Assembly (NCBI GenBank): GCA_016709315.1
Contig: JADJMZ010000008.1
Span: 1-64,000 of the forward strand
DNA: 64,000 nucleotides
Direction of reading: 5' to 3'
Source: Ignavibacteria bacterium
GTDB taxonomy: Bacteria; Bacteroidota; Ignavibacteria; Tepidaquicellales; Tepidaquicellaceae
Shown here: one piece after another, positions 45,527 to 54,751 of the stretch
Numbering within the stretch: position 1 is the stretch's first letter
How the letters are laid out: each line of letters begins with the position of its first letter
The notes under the pieces: generated by a model
Told to the model about the DNA's origin: nothing
The model's input: only the letters and a program-made list of their open reading frames with translations
Database searches by the model: none
Made by a program: the position numbers and the translations under genes

Positions 45527-47965
45527 TTATTTGATTAAAACCATTTTCCTTATCTGCTCAAAATTCCCTGAGCTAATCTTGTAATAATAAACTCCGCTGG
45601 GAAGATTCGAACCGTCGAATGAAATATTATATCTTCCTGCTTTCTTAAATTCATTTATTAGATTCATAACTTCTTTTCCAAGCAGATTATAAATTTTTAT
45701 AGTTACAAAATTATCAAATGGGATTTCGTATTGAATATTGGTTGTTGGATTAAACGGATTTGGATAATTTTGATTTATAGAATATTCTTTTGGCAATTCC
45801 TCATTTGATAAATTAGATAAAATACTATCCCCCGAAGTTATGCAAGCAGCACCACAGTTCCTTAACCCAATTGCACTTCCAAAATCCGATCTGACAGATG
45901 AATCTGCATATTTATCTATTGCCTGAACTTTATATCTTACCGGATATTGAATCTGCTCCCCCATTCCGGGCCAACCGCTTCCGTAACCAATGATTGAAGT
46001 ATCTATGAAACTTGGAGCAGTTTGAAAATAAATATCTTTAGTAGCTATCAAAGTGTAATTTGTCGGAACATAATACATACTCGTCTGTGTCGCTCTCCAT
46101 ATTTTATATTTTTTTGTTGAATCTGATATTCTCATCATATCAGGTTCCATATTATGATTCCATGTTATTTTCGGTCGCATGTAGTTTTCACTTTCAAAGT
46201 AATAATCAACAACTATTCCCATTGGCTTTGAAGGCGGTGTCCATTTAAGAATAGAATCTAAAATAAAAGGTTCATCAATTTTATATACTTTTATATTAGC
46301 AATCCCATTTACTAAAGAATTATAATAAATGAAAATTCCTGATTCTCCGTTAGAGTATGTTTTTGTATTTGGATTAGAGTATGGAGAAAACACCTGGTTG
46401 TATCCAACATTCCATGCATCATATCTGTCTCCAAATCTTTCACGGGAAGTCCAATATTCGGTACTGTTTGAAAATATTCTATCTGTTCCGGTTAATCCCA
46501 CGGAAGCATGTTTTTTTCCTTTACTAAACCAAGGACCTGCTGAAATTCCGTCTGCATTAACATAATTGTTAAATCCAAGAGTACCCGGATCATTATTAAT
46601 TGTTGTTGGTAAAGAATCTCTGAGCTTTACCAGTACTGTACTTTCATCACTCCAATCCGGGTGTTCATACCCATAATTACTCCAATTCCATAATCCGTCT
46701 GCACATTCCATGTCTACATTTCCTGTATAATTCAGGCCTATATTATTGCTGTGATATATGTAAATACCTTTTCCATAGTCTCCGGTTGGTCTGAACGGAT
46801 CTAATTTCGAAGTATCTCCAAGCATATAAACATCCCAACTGGAAATTTTTCTTCTGTTTTCAATTATAAAATAATCAGTGTTTGTAATCGGAATTCTTAG
46901 TATCTGTGGAAAATCCGGTGATTGAGACGAACCATTCCTTCCCGAAATATCTCTTATTGAATACGAAGTTGATTGATTAAAATTTGCTGTCAATGTATCT
47001 AATAATCCCAGTTTATATTTTTCAAATCCGGACATAAATAAATCATTTATACTAATTCCGCCATTTGAAGTCATTATACCAGAAGTTGAGTGTACATTAG
47101 AAAACAAATAATGACCATATTCATGAATTGCTATTCCGAGTGATCTGTAAAATCCCAGAGGACCCTGAGTTCCTTTAGCAACAAATCCCGATCCAAATTT
47201 ATCACGTTCACTGCCTATTTTTACAGTGTCATTTGCATTTTTATAAATAACATAGTCAGTAGGTCCATGTAATGGTACATATCCCGGGTTTCCTAGTTCG
47301 CCTCCGAATCCAACAAAATCTGCACCAACCAGATCTCGGACAAATATTCCCATCATATCTAAATATTTATCTTTTGTAAAAATGTAATTATCAGCAGGTG
47401 GATCATTTCTGGACCATAAATCAAATTTTTCCCAATTGATAGTGGTATCTGCTCCTAGTCTTTGATAAATTTCAGTAAGAAATCCATTATAAAAAACTGT
47501 ATCTTTATAGTAATTCCATGTATGATACATTTTTAGATGACGTGACTCACCCGTAACATGAAATGCACCTTTGCTTATTTCCTGATAATAATCTGATAGT
47601 GAAGAATCTTTATAACGATTCCAGAAATCACCTGAACTATTTTTATTCTTTACTAAAAATTTATCCATAAATGTCGGAGGATAATTAATTGGCCATTCGT
47701 CAGATGTTTTATTTTCATCCTGGAACTGGACAAAGACAAAGAGCATATTTAAGGTTGCTGTTAAATTTTGAGGATATGGAATATAAACTCCATCTGAGTA
47801 ATCAGTTCGTTGAGGTTTAAGATAACCACCAAAAAAATTGTTTGCGTAAGGTGCCTGTCCGTATGGAAAATCCTGTGTTCCACATTGATCCTGTGAGTAT
47901 AAATTGCTTGAAAGTAAAATTGCAAAAAGTAAATAAATACAAAGATTTTTAATTAGCTTTTTCAT
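45527..47965 (-). CDS. T9SS-exported metalloprotease (HEYGH, immune-inhibitor-A/M6-like)
   Basis: 812-aa exported protein. Signal peptide (about 1-24, LLFAILLSSNLYSQ). The zinc-protease motif HEYGH in GIAIHEYGHYLF is at about residues 280-285, in an M6-like context with an upstream region of aromatic-rich insert sequences. The C-terminal 85 residues are a T9SS sorting domain (NYPNPFNPTTNIQYEI, ending RKMVLIK). So it is a secreted, surface-bound peptidase. ATG start. A conserved three-way-junction RNA element lies 31 nt upstream of the start. Confidence 0.8.
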   Translation of the reverse strand: MKKLIKNLCIYLLFAILLSSNLYSQDQCGTQDFPYGQAPYANNFFGGYLKPQRTDYSDGVYIPYPQNLTATLNMLFVFVQFQDENKTSDEWPINYPPTFMDKFLVKNKNSSGDFWNRYKDSSLSDYYQEISKGAFHVTGESRHLKMYHTWNYYKDTVFYNGFLTEIYQRLGADTTINWEKFDLWSRNDPPADNYIFTKDKYLDMMGIFVRDLVGADFVGFGGELGNPGYVPLHGPTDYVIYKNANDTVKIGSERDKFGSGFVAKGTQGPLGFYRSLGIAIHEYGHYLFSNVHSTSGIMTSNGGISINDLFMSGFEKYKLGLLDTLTANFNQSTSYSIRDISGRNGSSQSPDFPQILRIPITNTDYFIIENRRKISSWDVYMLGDTSKLDPFRPTGDYGKGIYIYHSNNIGLNYTGNVDMECADGLWNWSNYGYEHPDWSDESTVLVKLRDSLPTTINNDPGTLGFNNYVNADGISAGPWFSKGKKHASVGLTGTDRIFSNSTEYWTSRERFGDRYDAWNVGYNQVFSPYSNPNTKTYSNGESGIFIYYNSLVNGIANIKVYKIDEPFILDSILKWTPPSKPMGIVVDYYFESENYMRPKITWNHNMEPDMMRISDSTKKYKIWRATQTSMYYVPTNYTLIATKDIYFQTAPSFIDTSIIGYGSGWPGMGEQIQYPVRYKVQAIDKYADSSVRSDFGSAIGLRNCGAACITSGDSILSNLSNEELPKEYSINQNYPNPFNPTTNIQYEIPFDNFVTIKIYNLLGKEVMNLINEFKKAGRYNISFDGSNLPSGVYYYKISSGNFEQIRKMVLIK

Positions 47966-47995
47966 AATTTATTAAATTAAATTTTTTCACAATAT

Positions 47996-48072
47996 GAAAG
48001 AGGGTTGTAACAGATTATATCTGTTAACAATAAATTTTGCCTCGACGCAAATTAATTGTAGCACCCTCTTTC
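47996..48072 (-). ncRNA. Three-way-junction structured element, copy 1
   Basis: Outer stem GAAAGAGGGT / ACCCTCTTTC (10 bp, 47996-48005 with 48063-48072), inner stem TAACAGAT-TAT-ATCTGTTA (48008-48026), and a third TTTGC-CTCGAC-GCAAA (48036-48051), written for the plus strand. Copy 2 at 50780-50849 has the same three stems with one compensatory change in the second (AACAGA/TCTGTT versus ATCAGA/TCTGAT). It lies 31 nt upstream of the secreted protease gene and is probably a 5' UTR element or a mobile palindrome. Strand is inferred from the downstream gene. Confidence 0.5.
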
Positions 48073-48130
48073 TGTTATTTTAAATAAGACGCATTAATAT
48101 ACTATGGCGCTCTTATCATATTTCGTTTTT

Positions 48131-49348
48131 TTATTTTATCAAAACAAATTTTTTAGTTAAACTAATATTATTCCCGGCTAATCTGTAAAAGTAAACTCCG
48201 GAATTTAAACCTGAAGCATCGAAAGTTGTTTCATAAACTCCATCAGCTAATTTATTATTAAAAATTTCACTGATTTTCTGACCTAAGTTGTTATAAATCT
48301 CCAAATTATAATTGCCAGATTGTTTTATACTAAAAGATATTTTTGTATGAGAATTAAAAGGATTAGGATAATTTTGACGAAGCTGGAATCCATCAGGGAT
48401 TTCATTTGAAATAGTATTGATTGAACTTGTACCTCCGTTAGTTGTATGCCATATTCTGCCGGCATTACCACACGTCCAAACTAAACTATCATTATGTGAA
48501 TAAATGTTATAAACTACACCAGTTAATAATTGAACAAACCAATCTCTACCCCCGTTGGTAGTTTTATAAACAGGTGAATTTGTTCCCGACCATCCTGTAT
48601 TTTCATTGCAAAATTCTACACTTGTAACATCTATATTCAATGATGTTACAGATCCTACGCTATCCCAATTTAATCCAAAATTTGTAGTCTTGTATGCTGC
48701 TCTATCGCTTGCTGTATAACCCGTATTTTCATTTATAAATGAAACTCTGTAACAATTACCAGATCCGGCAACCTGTTGACCAAACCAATTTGCACCCCCA
48801 TTAATTGATTTAAAGATATATGGTGATCCATTTACCCCTGCTCCATTAATACTGTCCTTAAAATAAATATCAGTTAAAACTCCTGCCGGAGAATTTTCAA
48901 ATGAATTCCCTCCATCGGTGGTTTTTCTTACTCCAAAGAAGGTACCGTCACCATATCCTGCCCATCCAGTCATTGAATTTAAAAAAAATACACTTTGATA
49001 TGTACCATCTCCCTGCATCCCGCTGTCGAGATTAAACCAACTGATTCCTCCATTTGTAGATTTTATATAAGTCCTGAAAAATCCTACTGCATAAACAATG
49101 TTAGAATCAACCGGGCAAATGCCGAATAATGGTTCAAATGGTACCCCATTTGATTGTCTGGTCCAATTTATTCCTCCGTTTGTAGTCTTTATTATTCCTT
49201 CTACACCACAAGCCCATCCGGTATTCCTGTTTATGAATTCTATATCATAAAGAGCAGCAGTCATTCCACTTTGCTGAGTGTACCATTGCGCCTGAACAAT
49301 TATCGAAAAGAATTGAAAAATGATTAATAATAAAATTATTTTTTTCAT
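48131..49348 (-). CDS. Exported YCF48/BNR-like protein with T9SS sorting domain, intact paralogue
   Basis: 405 aa. Signal peptide (1-20, ending IIVQAQ). It contains six or seven beta-propeller-type repeats of the YCF48/BNR kind (W-x-CG-x-x-G-x-I-x-KTTNGG-x-x-W). The C-terminal T9SS sorting domain begins with NYPNPFNSHTKISF and ends KKFVLIK. YCF48-type propellers in plastids assist photosystem assembly, but these surface versions are of unknown role. It is a tandem paralogue of the next gene upstream (49.36-50.59 kb), with 8 nt between them. Confidence 0.85.
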   Translation of the reverse strand: MKKIILLLIIFQFFSIIVQAQWYTQQSGMTAALYDIEFINRNTGWACGVEGIIKTTNGGINWTRQSNGVPFEPLFGICPVDSNIVYAVGFFRTYIKSTNGGISWFNLDSGMQGDGTYQSVFFLNSMTGWAGYGDGTFFGVRKTTDGGNSFENSPAGVLTDIYFKDSINGAGVNGSPYIFKSINGGANWFGQQVAGSGNCYRVSFINENTGYTASDRAAYKTTNFGLNWDSVGSVTSLNIDVTSVEFCNENTGWSGTNSPVYKTTNGGRDWFVQLLTGVVYNIYSHNDSLVWTCGNAGRIWHTTNGGTSSINTISNEIPDGFQLRQNYPNPFNSHTKISFSIKQSGNYNLEIYNNLGQKISEIFNNKLADGVYETTFDASGLNSGVYFYRLAGNNISLTKKFVLIK

Positions 49349-49356
49349 GATTTTTT

Positions 49357-50591
49357 TTATTTTATCAAAACAAAATTTTTGGTTATACTTAAATTATTTC
49401 CGGTCAATTTGTAAAAGTAAACTCCGGAATTTAAATCGGATGCATCGATAGTTGTTTCATATTCTCCGGCTGAAATTTTCTTATTAAATATTTCAATAAT
49501 TCGCTGACCCAAATTATTATATATTTCCAGACTATATTTACCGGATTGTTTTATAATGAAAGTTATTTTTGTTTGAGAGTTGAAAGGATTGGGATAATTT
49601 TGCAATAGCTCTAATTCTTCGGGAACATTAACTGATATTTGATTTATTGAAGTTATAGTATCCCCTCCATTTGTTGTATGCCATATTCTACCCAGTTTGC
49701 TGCATCCCCATACTAAATATCATTAATCGCCATTATAGTATATATTACTCCTGTACCGATCTGTTTAATCCAGTTTGTTCCTCCATTTATTGTTTTGTAA
49801 ATTCCGTTATTCCCCCCAACCCAGCCAACGCTATCATTTAAAAAATCTATTGAATTGCCTGTAACATTTGGAATAATACCTATATTATTCCATGATTGAC
49901 CAAAATTAGTCGTTTTATATAAAATTTCTGTTGCACCACCTATTACAAATCCCGTAAAATCATTTATAAAAGAAACTCTGAAAAAGTCCCCTGACCCGGC
50001 TAATTGAAATGAAATCCAGTTATTTCCACCATTTGTTGTTTTGTGAATATTTGCTGCACCACTTACTCCAATTCCATTTAAGCTATCTTTAAAATACATA
50101 TCTTCCGGCCATCCGAATGTATAAGATGAAATAAAAGTCATTCCTCCGTCAGTGGTTTTCTTTACATCACCTTGACCCATAGTATTATTCTCACCTATCC
50201 ATCCTGTCAACTCATTTTTAAAAAATACAGAGAAGTAATTTCCATATACCGGTGGTCCTCCGTCTTCTATTGCTATCCAGTTATTTCCGCCGTTTGTAGT
50301 TTTTAATATAGTACTAAACCATCCAACTGCATAAACAACATTTTCATTTACAGGATGAATTCCGAATAAAGGTTTTGTAGGGACGTTTGTTACTTGCTGT
50401 ATCCAGTTCGTTCCGCCGTTTGTTGTTTTTAGTATAGTTCCACCGGTTCCGCATATCCATCCGGTATTCCTGTTTATAAACTCCATATCATAAAGGTGAT
50501 TGGTTACTCCACTTTGTTGTGTGAACCATTGTGCTTGAGATGTTAGATTAGATAATTGAATAAAGAAGAGTATTACTAATAAATTTTTCAT
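49357..50591 (-). pseudogene. YCF48/BNR-like paralogue with a one-base deletion
   Basis: Same architecture as the downstream paralogue: signal peptide from ATG 50591 (ending LTSQAQ), KTTNGG-type propeller repeats, and a C-terminal T9SS domain (NYPNPFNSQTKITF) after a break. The N-terminal frame ends at AINDI followed by TAG near 49713. The next frame then gives LVWGCSKLGRIWHTTNGG, as in the intact paralogue (NDSLVWTCGNAGRIWHTTNGG-like). One missing base near 49716-49722 explains it and would give a 411-aa protein. As it stands the product lacks its sorting domain. Confidence 0.8.
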
Positions 50592-50779
50592 ATATGTTTT
50601 CTTTATTAAAAACTTTATAAAAAATTTTCCATTTGGGTGGGAAATATTTTTCTTCTAATTGCAGTAATTAAATGTTCTTAAATCATTTTCTAATAACAAG
50701 TTATTTTTTTAAGTTAAATGTAAAGATTTTTTACATGAATTTTATTAAATTGTATAAACCAATTAATGTTATACTATTT

Positions 50780-50849
50780 AAGAGGGACGGTATCAGAGAA
50801 ATCTGATTACATTTATTTTGCTTGCTGCAAATATATGTGCCACCCTCTT
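50780..50849 (-). ncRNA. Three-way-junction structured element, copy 2
   Basis: Same design as copy 1: outer stem AAGAGGG / CCCTCTT (50780-50786 with 50843-50849), second stem ATCAGA-GAAA-TCTGAT, third TTTGC-TTGCT-GCAAA (plus-strand letters). A conserved flank (TTTTAAAATAAG, then GCA) adjoins the 3' side in both copies, which is upstream on the minus strand. It lies 189 nt upstream of the broken YCF48 paralogue. The rest of the 498-nt gap (50592-51089) holds a terminator at 50997-51032 and otherwise nothing I recognise. Confidence 0.48.
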
Positions 50850-50996
50850 TTTGTGATTTTAAAATAAGAAGCAACTTTGTTTTTATGGTAATATCACGTT
50901 CCTGTCAAGCCGGGAGTTAACAAATATGCTTGAATCCACCTGATACATTATTATTTATTACTCCATTCTGTAAATTAATGATTTTACACCGGTCAT

Positions 50997-51032
50997 AAAA
51001 AAACGGCTGAAAAGAATAATCTCTTCAGCCGT
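50997..51032 (-). terminator. Rho-independent terminator of the 51-54 kb gene
   Basis: On the minus strand ACGGCTGAA (51024-51032) pairs with TTCAGCCGT (51003-51011), followed by seven T. It ends the transcript of the large secreted protein whose stop is at 51090. Confidence 0.85.
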
Positions 51033-51089
51033 GTATAAAATATTACAAAATTAAAATATATGCAGATCTATTTTAATTTATTTATTTCT

Positions 51090-53915
51090 TCAATAACCTA
51101 CATTTGTAGTTCCTTTATTTCCTTTGTCTGATCTTTCAACAGATCTGTTAGTTTTTCTGGACTTATAAATCTGTTCATACTTTTTACTTGCTTCTTCTTT
51201 CTCTTTGATCCTTGCTTCTTTTAATTCCCTGTCTTTCTGCTGCATTTCGATGAACATTTTCTTTCCTGTTTCATCTTTCATTCTTTCTTCATCATTTTTA
51301 TATTCTTCATTCTGGTTTTTATATTCAAGCGCAGGAGCAGGTTCGGCTCCCGGAGGAGCTACAATTAGCACTCCCTGATTATTATCACAGATTGAAAGAT
51401 CTGATCCGTCAACGAAGAAATCTCCGGTATAATCCGGCTGGACATATCCGGACAAATTTACAGCAACGGCATTATCTGTAATACTTAAATCAGTTGCATC
51501 TATTGCTCCGTCACGGTCAGCATCTCCGCTGAACAAACCATGATATAAAGGTGAAACACTTACTATTGCCTGATTATTACCATACGCCTGTCCGTCGGGC
51601 TGTACAAAATTAAAGGTAGAACTGATGCCTCTTGTATAAGTTAAACCGGAATTAGACCAGGCTTCAATGCTGTTTCTGTGTCTTGCAACTCTGTAATAAT
51701 TTCCGTTTAAAGCTCTGTTAAAAAATAAATTACTTACGACAGCATTAGATCCGAGAACGCTTGTTGCTGAATCTACGGCTACACTTGGGAAATCGGATCT
51801 GTACAGAAATAGTTTAACTGTATCCGGATAAACACTATATGGACTTACCGGAATGAATAATCCCTCAATTATAAGTCCCATGGAACTTGCAACTGGAGGT
51901 GTGAGAGTCTGTATGCATACATTATCCACCCAGATATCATTTCCGTTTGCGCTTCTCGCTCTTAGTTTAACCTTGTTTGTTCCTGAAGGCAATAAGTAAG
52001 CTTTTGGTCTCCATTGTCCGCCTGTAGGTGTGAATTGTCCTCCCGGAGGAGCTGAATTCAAATTACCGCTTGCGCCTCCGTATAATTTCCCTAATATTGT
52101 AAATGATGTTCCTCCGTTAGCAGATGTTTCCACTATCAGAGAATCAATTAAGGTAGGTCCGGCGGACCAGGATGCATAAGCCTCATCAAATGTAATATAA
52201 GTATTAGCGCCTACTGCAGGGAAAGTATATGAAGTTAAAGACTGAATTATACCAGATGCTGCTGTCCATGAATTAAATCTTGCAGAACCTGAACCTATAT
52301 TATAAGCGCTTGCCGTGGATCTTCTGTTCCAGTAATTTGTACCTGTATATTCTTCATAAAAATCTCTTGTAATGACTCCTGTTGTACTAGTACCTGTATC
52401 TTTAGCGCATGAAAAATCTTCACATGGAAGAGGTATGGTAACATCTACTAAAGCAGCATACGCCTGATACCTTCCGCCTGTGGAAGTATTCTGTTCACAC
52501 CAGTATGGAACAATTTTCCCTGCTCCTCCTGATGTAATACCTATGTAATCTCCCTGATATCCGGCAGCAAGTCCTGATATCGGGACCGGTTTGAATTTAT
52601 GATCTGAAATTAAAACATCCGTGAATGTTGCTCCTCCGTCAGTTGACCTTGATAAATATATCTGAGCTGAATCATTTGTAGGAACATTTCTTGTACTGTA
52701 ATAGCAGACATTAATTGCTCCTGTCGCATCGACATTAACTGCAGGACTCCATTCATACGAACCTGATGCATTTTGATTAACCCTGGTCCTTGTCCAGCTT
52801 GCACCTCCGTCCGGTGTTTTCATTAAAACTATGTCACCGTTATCAAGAGCCGGAGCAAAGTTTTTTTCCGCTGCTACAACGTATTCATCATCTGCAGTGG
52901 AATTACATGTCTTGTCACCGTCAATTCTCGGAAAACCGTTTGATCTTATTGTTACATTTGAAGGTGTTAAGAAATCAGAAGATCTGATTCCGTTCATATT
53001 GACTTTACTGTTCGATGCATCAGACCATGAAGCCCCTCCTGTACCGGATTCTGCCCAGCCTAAAGAATCTTCTGTAGAATTCTGTCCGTTTGTAGTACAG
53101 TTTGCCCAGACTACACGGACAAAACCGTATATGTCAACAGTAACATCGCAACCCTGATGATGATGTCCTGCTGAAGGAGCAGGACTGACAGGTATTACAG
53201 TTGACCAGGTTACTCCTCCGTCTGTTGAATATGTTGACACGATTCTGTTTGCGTAAGCGCCGGCAAATTCAGTATAGACTGTATAGCATCTTCCGTAATA
53301 TGTACTTGTGGAAATACCGTCTACAGCAGATAAATTTTTATCCGAAGAAGTTGTTGATCCCGGGAATGTAATGACTCCTGACCATGTAGAACCAAGATCC
53401 GTGGAGTAAGAAGCTCCCATCTGACCAGTAGACGTAATATATGAAATCAGGAATCTTCCCGTGTGCATTATCATAGGCGCGGGATCTCCGAAATTAAAAA
53501 CAGTAGTGTCACTTCCTGACCAGGTTACTCCTCCGTCAGTGGTTTTGTAACAAGCAGTACTGAATGTAGTTGTACCGCCGACATTATATGTATTTGCCGA
53601 AGCAAACATTATGTTTGAATTTGTAGGATGCCGGATGATCGGTGTTTCACTCTGTGTTCTTGCAGTTGTAGGGTGAACTCTGAAGTTCGGTCCGACTGCA
53701 AAAATTCCCTGTGGAGTACTTACATATCTGACATCTGTGCTGAAATCTTTGTTATCACCTGCGGGCAATGCTGAGTAAACGCCTTCAGGATTCAAACTGA
53801 TCAGTGTTCGCGGATCTTTATTCCATTTCGGACTTTCGTCAGCGGGCGAAAATCCGGAATATGCTGTCCAAAGAAGGACAGCTGAAGTTAATACAAAAAG
53901 TAGATTTTTTTTCAT
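51090..53915 (-). CDS. Large secreted BNR-like protein with dockerin-like module and charged tail
   Basis: 941 aa from ATG 53915, chosen because GGAG sits 6 nt upstream and the signal peptide (KKNLLFVLTSAVLLWTAYSGFS) starts there; an upstream TTG-type start would add 25 residues. About residues 90-480 carry sialidase/BNR-like S-x-D-x-G-x-T-W repeats (TDGGVTWS, STDGGVTWS, DGGASWT). A jelly-roll-like segment follows at about 520-670. The final 180-residue module (HRNSIEAWS plus two Ca2+ loops) is shared with the 19.6-22.2 kb protein. A Lys/Glu-rich tail of about 80 residues ends it, with no T9SS motif. Confidence 0.72.
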   Translation of the reverse strand: MKKNLLFVLTSAVLLWTAYSGFSPADESPKWNKDPRTLISLNPEGVYSALPAGDNKDFSTDVRYVSTPQGIFAVGPNFRVHPTTARTQSETPIIRHPTNSNIMFASANTYNVGGTTTFSTACYKTTDGGVTWSGSDTTVFNFGDPAPMIMHTGRFLISYITSTGQMGASYSTDLGSTWSGVITFPGSTTSSDKNLSAVDGISTSTYYGRCYTVYTEFAGAYANRIVSTYSTDGGVTWSTVIPVSPAPSAGHHHQGCDVTVDIYGFVRVVWANCTTNGQNSTEDSLGWAESGTGGASWSDASNSKVNMNGIRSSDFLTPSNVTIRSNGFPRIDGDKTCNSTADDEYVVAAEKNFAPALDNGDIVLMKTPDGGASWTRTRVNQNASGSYEWSPAVNVDATGAINVCYYSTRNVPTNDSAQIYLSRSTDGGATFTDVLISDHKFKPVPISGLAAGYQGDYIGITSGGAGKIVPYWCEQNTSTGGRYQAYAALVDVTIPLPCEDFSCAKDTGTSTTGVITRDFYEEYTGTNYWNRRSTASAYNIGSGSARFNSWTAASGIIQSLTSYTFPAVGANTYITFDEAYASWSAGPTLIDSLIVETSANGGTSFTILGKLYGGASGNLNSAPPGGQFTPTGGQWRPKAYLLPSGTNKVKLRARSANGNDIWVDNVCIQTLTPPVASSMGLIIEGLFIPVSPYSVYPDTVKLFLYRSDFPSVAVDSATSVLGSNAVVSNLFFNRALNGNYYRVARHRNSIEAWSNSGLTYTRGISSTFNFVQPDGQAYGNNQAIVSVSPLYHGLFSGDADRDGAIDATDLSITDNAVAVNLSGYVQPDYTGDFFVDGSDLSICDNNQGVLIVAPPGAEPAPALEYKNQNEEYKNDEERMKDETGKKMFIEMQQKDRELKEARIKEKEEASKKYEQIYKSRKTNRSVERSDKGNKGTTNVGY

Positions 53916-54020
53916 CACTCTCTCCATTAAGTTTTTGCACAATAATTTTTTGGTGTGATGAAATGTTTTAATAAATATTTTTAAAATCAATGCAATTATC
54001 TGGTTTTAATCAGGAAAGTG

Positions 54021-54340
54021 TGTACACGACAAAATTTTTTATGAACAATTCTTGCGAATACTGACCCTCCCAAACCCTACCCTTTGGAGTCAGTCTCAAA
54101 ACATCTAATTCGCCTCAAAGACTCGAAGTCTTTAAGGAAAAAGTTAAAATAATTAATACTTTGAGCCTTTGAGACTTAGAGGCAATCATGTTTAAATAGT
54201 TTTGAGACAGACTCTTGGCAAGTGGAGGTCAGGGTGGGGTTCTAAAAATTATAAATTTCAATAGAATTATGTATAACAATATAATTTATATAAATTTGGG
54301 ATGACAAATATCTTTAATATAAAAAATTTTGTCGTGTACA
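54021..54340. mobile_element. MITE-like element with perfect 22-bp terminal inverted repeats
   Basis: The 836-nt gap 53916-54751 holds no gene. TIRs are perfect over 22 bp: left 54021-54042 begins TGTACACGACAAAATTTT; right 54319-54340 is its reverse complement. Three bases outside each end is the direct repeat ATCAGGAAA (54009-54017 and 54344-54352), probably part of the target or of a longer end. Inside is a GC-rich palindrome (left arm 54063-54088, right arm 54212-54240) related to the 9.5 kb element, and within that another with arms near AGTCAGTCTCAAAAC and GTTTTGAGACAGACT. No transposase ORF, so non-autonomous. Confidence 0.75.
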
Positions 54341-54534
54341 GAGATCAGGAAATTTCTTACATCTGTCCAAAACGTTTTGTAATGAACAGATAACTTTTTA
54401 ATTTTGAATCTAAACACAAAATAATGTAATCTTCTAATTTAACCCATCCCTAATTCCAATGCCATTAAGTTAAGGTTAACAAACAATTTATAATGCAACA
54501 CCAGGAAATGTTCAGAACTAAAAATTAAAATATG

Positions 54535-54641
54535 CTTCAAAGACTCCCGCTTCGCGAAGCCTGCTCCGCAAGGCGAGCGAGCAAAGTCTCGAAATTCTAT
54601 AATTTTTTAATTTTTTCTTAGAGTCTTTGCGCCTTTGCGGT
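54535..54641. repeat. AGTCTTTGCGCC-type palindromic repeat
   Basis: In the same gap. CTTCAAAGACTC (54535-54546) and GAGCAAAGTCTCG face AGAGTCTTTGCGCCTTTGCG (54620-54639) in inverted orientation. Between them is a small GC hairpin (CGCTTCGCGAAGC). Related AGTCTTTG/GCCTTTGAG units occur inside the 54.0 kb element and near 62.55 kb. The remainder up to the next gene (54642-54751) is AT-rich promoter-like sequence. Confidence 0.5.
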
Positions 54642-54751
54642 TAAATCTAATTGTGAGTATTAGGACTGATGAGTTTACAAGTTACATACGATTTAATTTA
54701 ATTCTTTATTGTTAGTACTGTATCAGTTAATTTTGCTAAAAATTATTTTAA

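Noticed and set aside
47996..48072. Integron attC-type site
   Set aside because: The folded shape is a three-way junction but the GTTRRRY core sites and the expected spacing are absent, and no integrase or cassette array is present.
52790..53157. Plus-strand ORFs over the 51-54 kb protein
   Set aside because: Shadow frames of the long secreted-protein gene with no family match.
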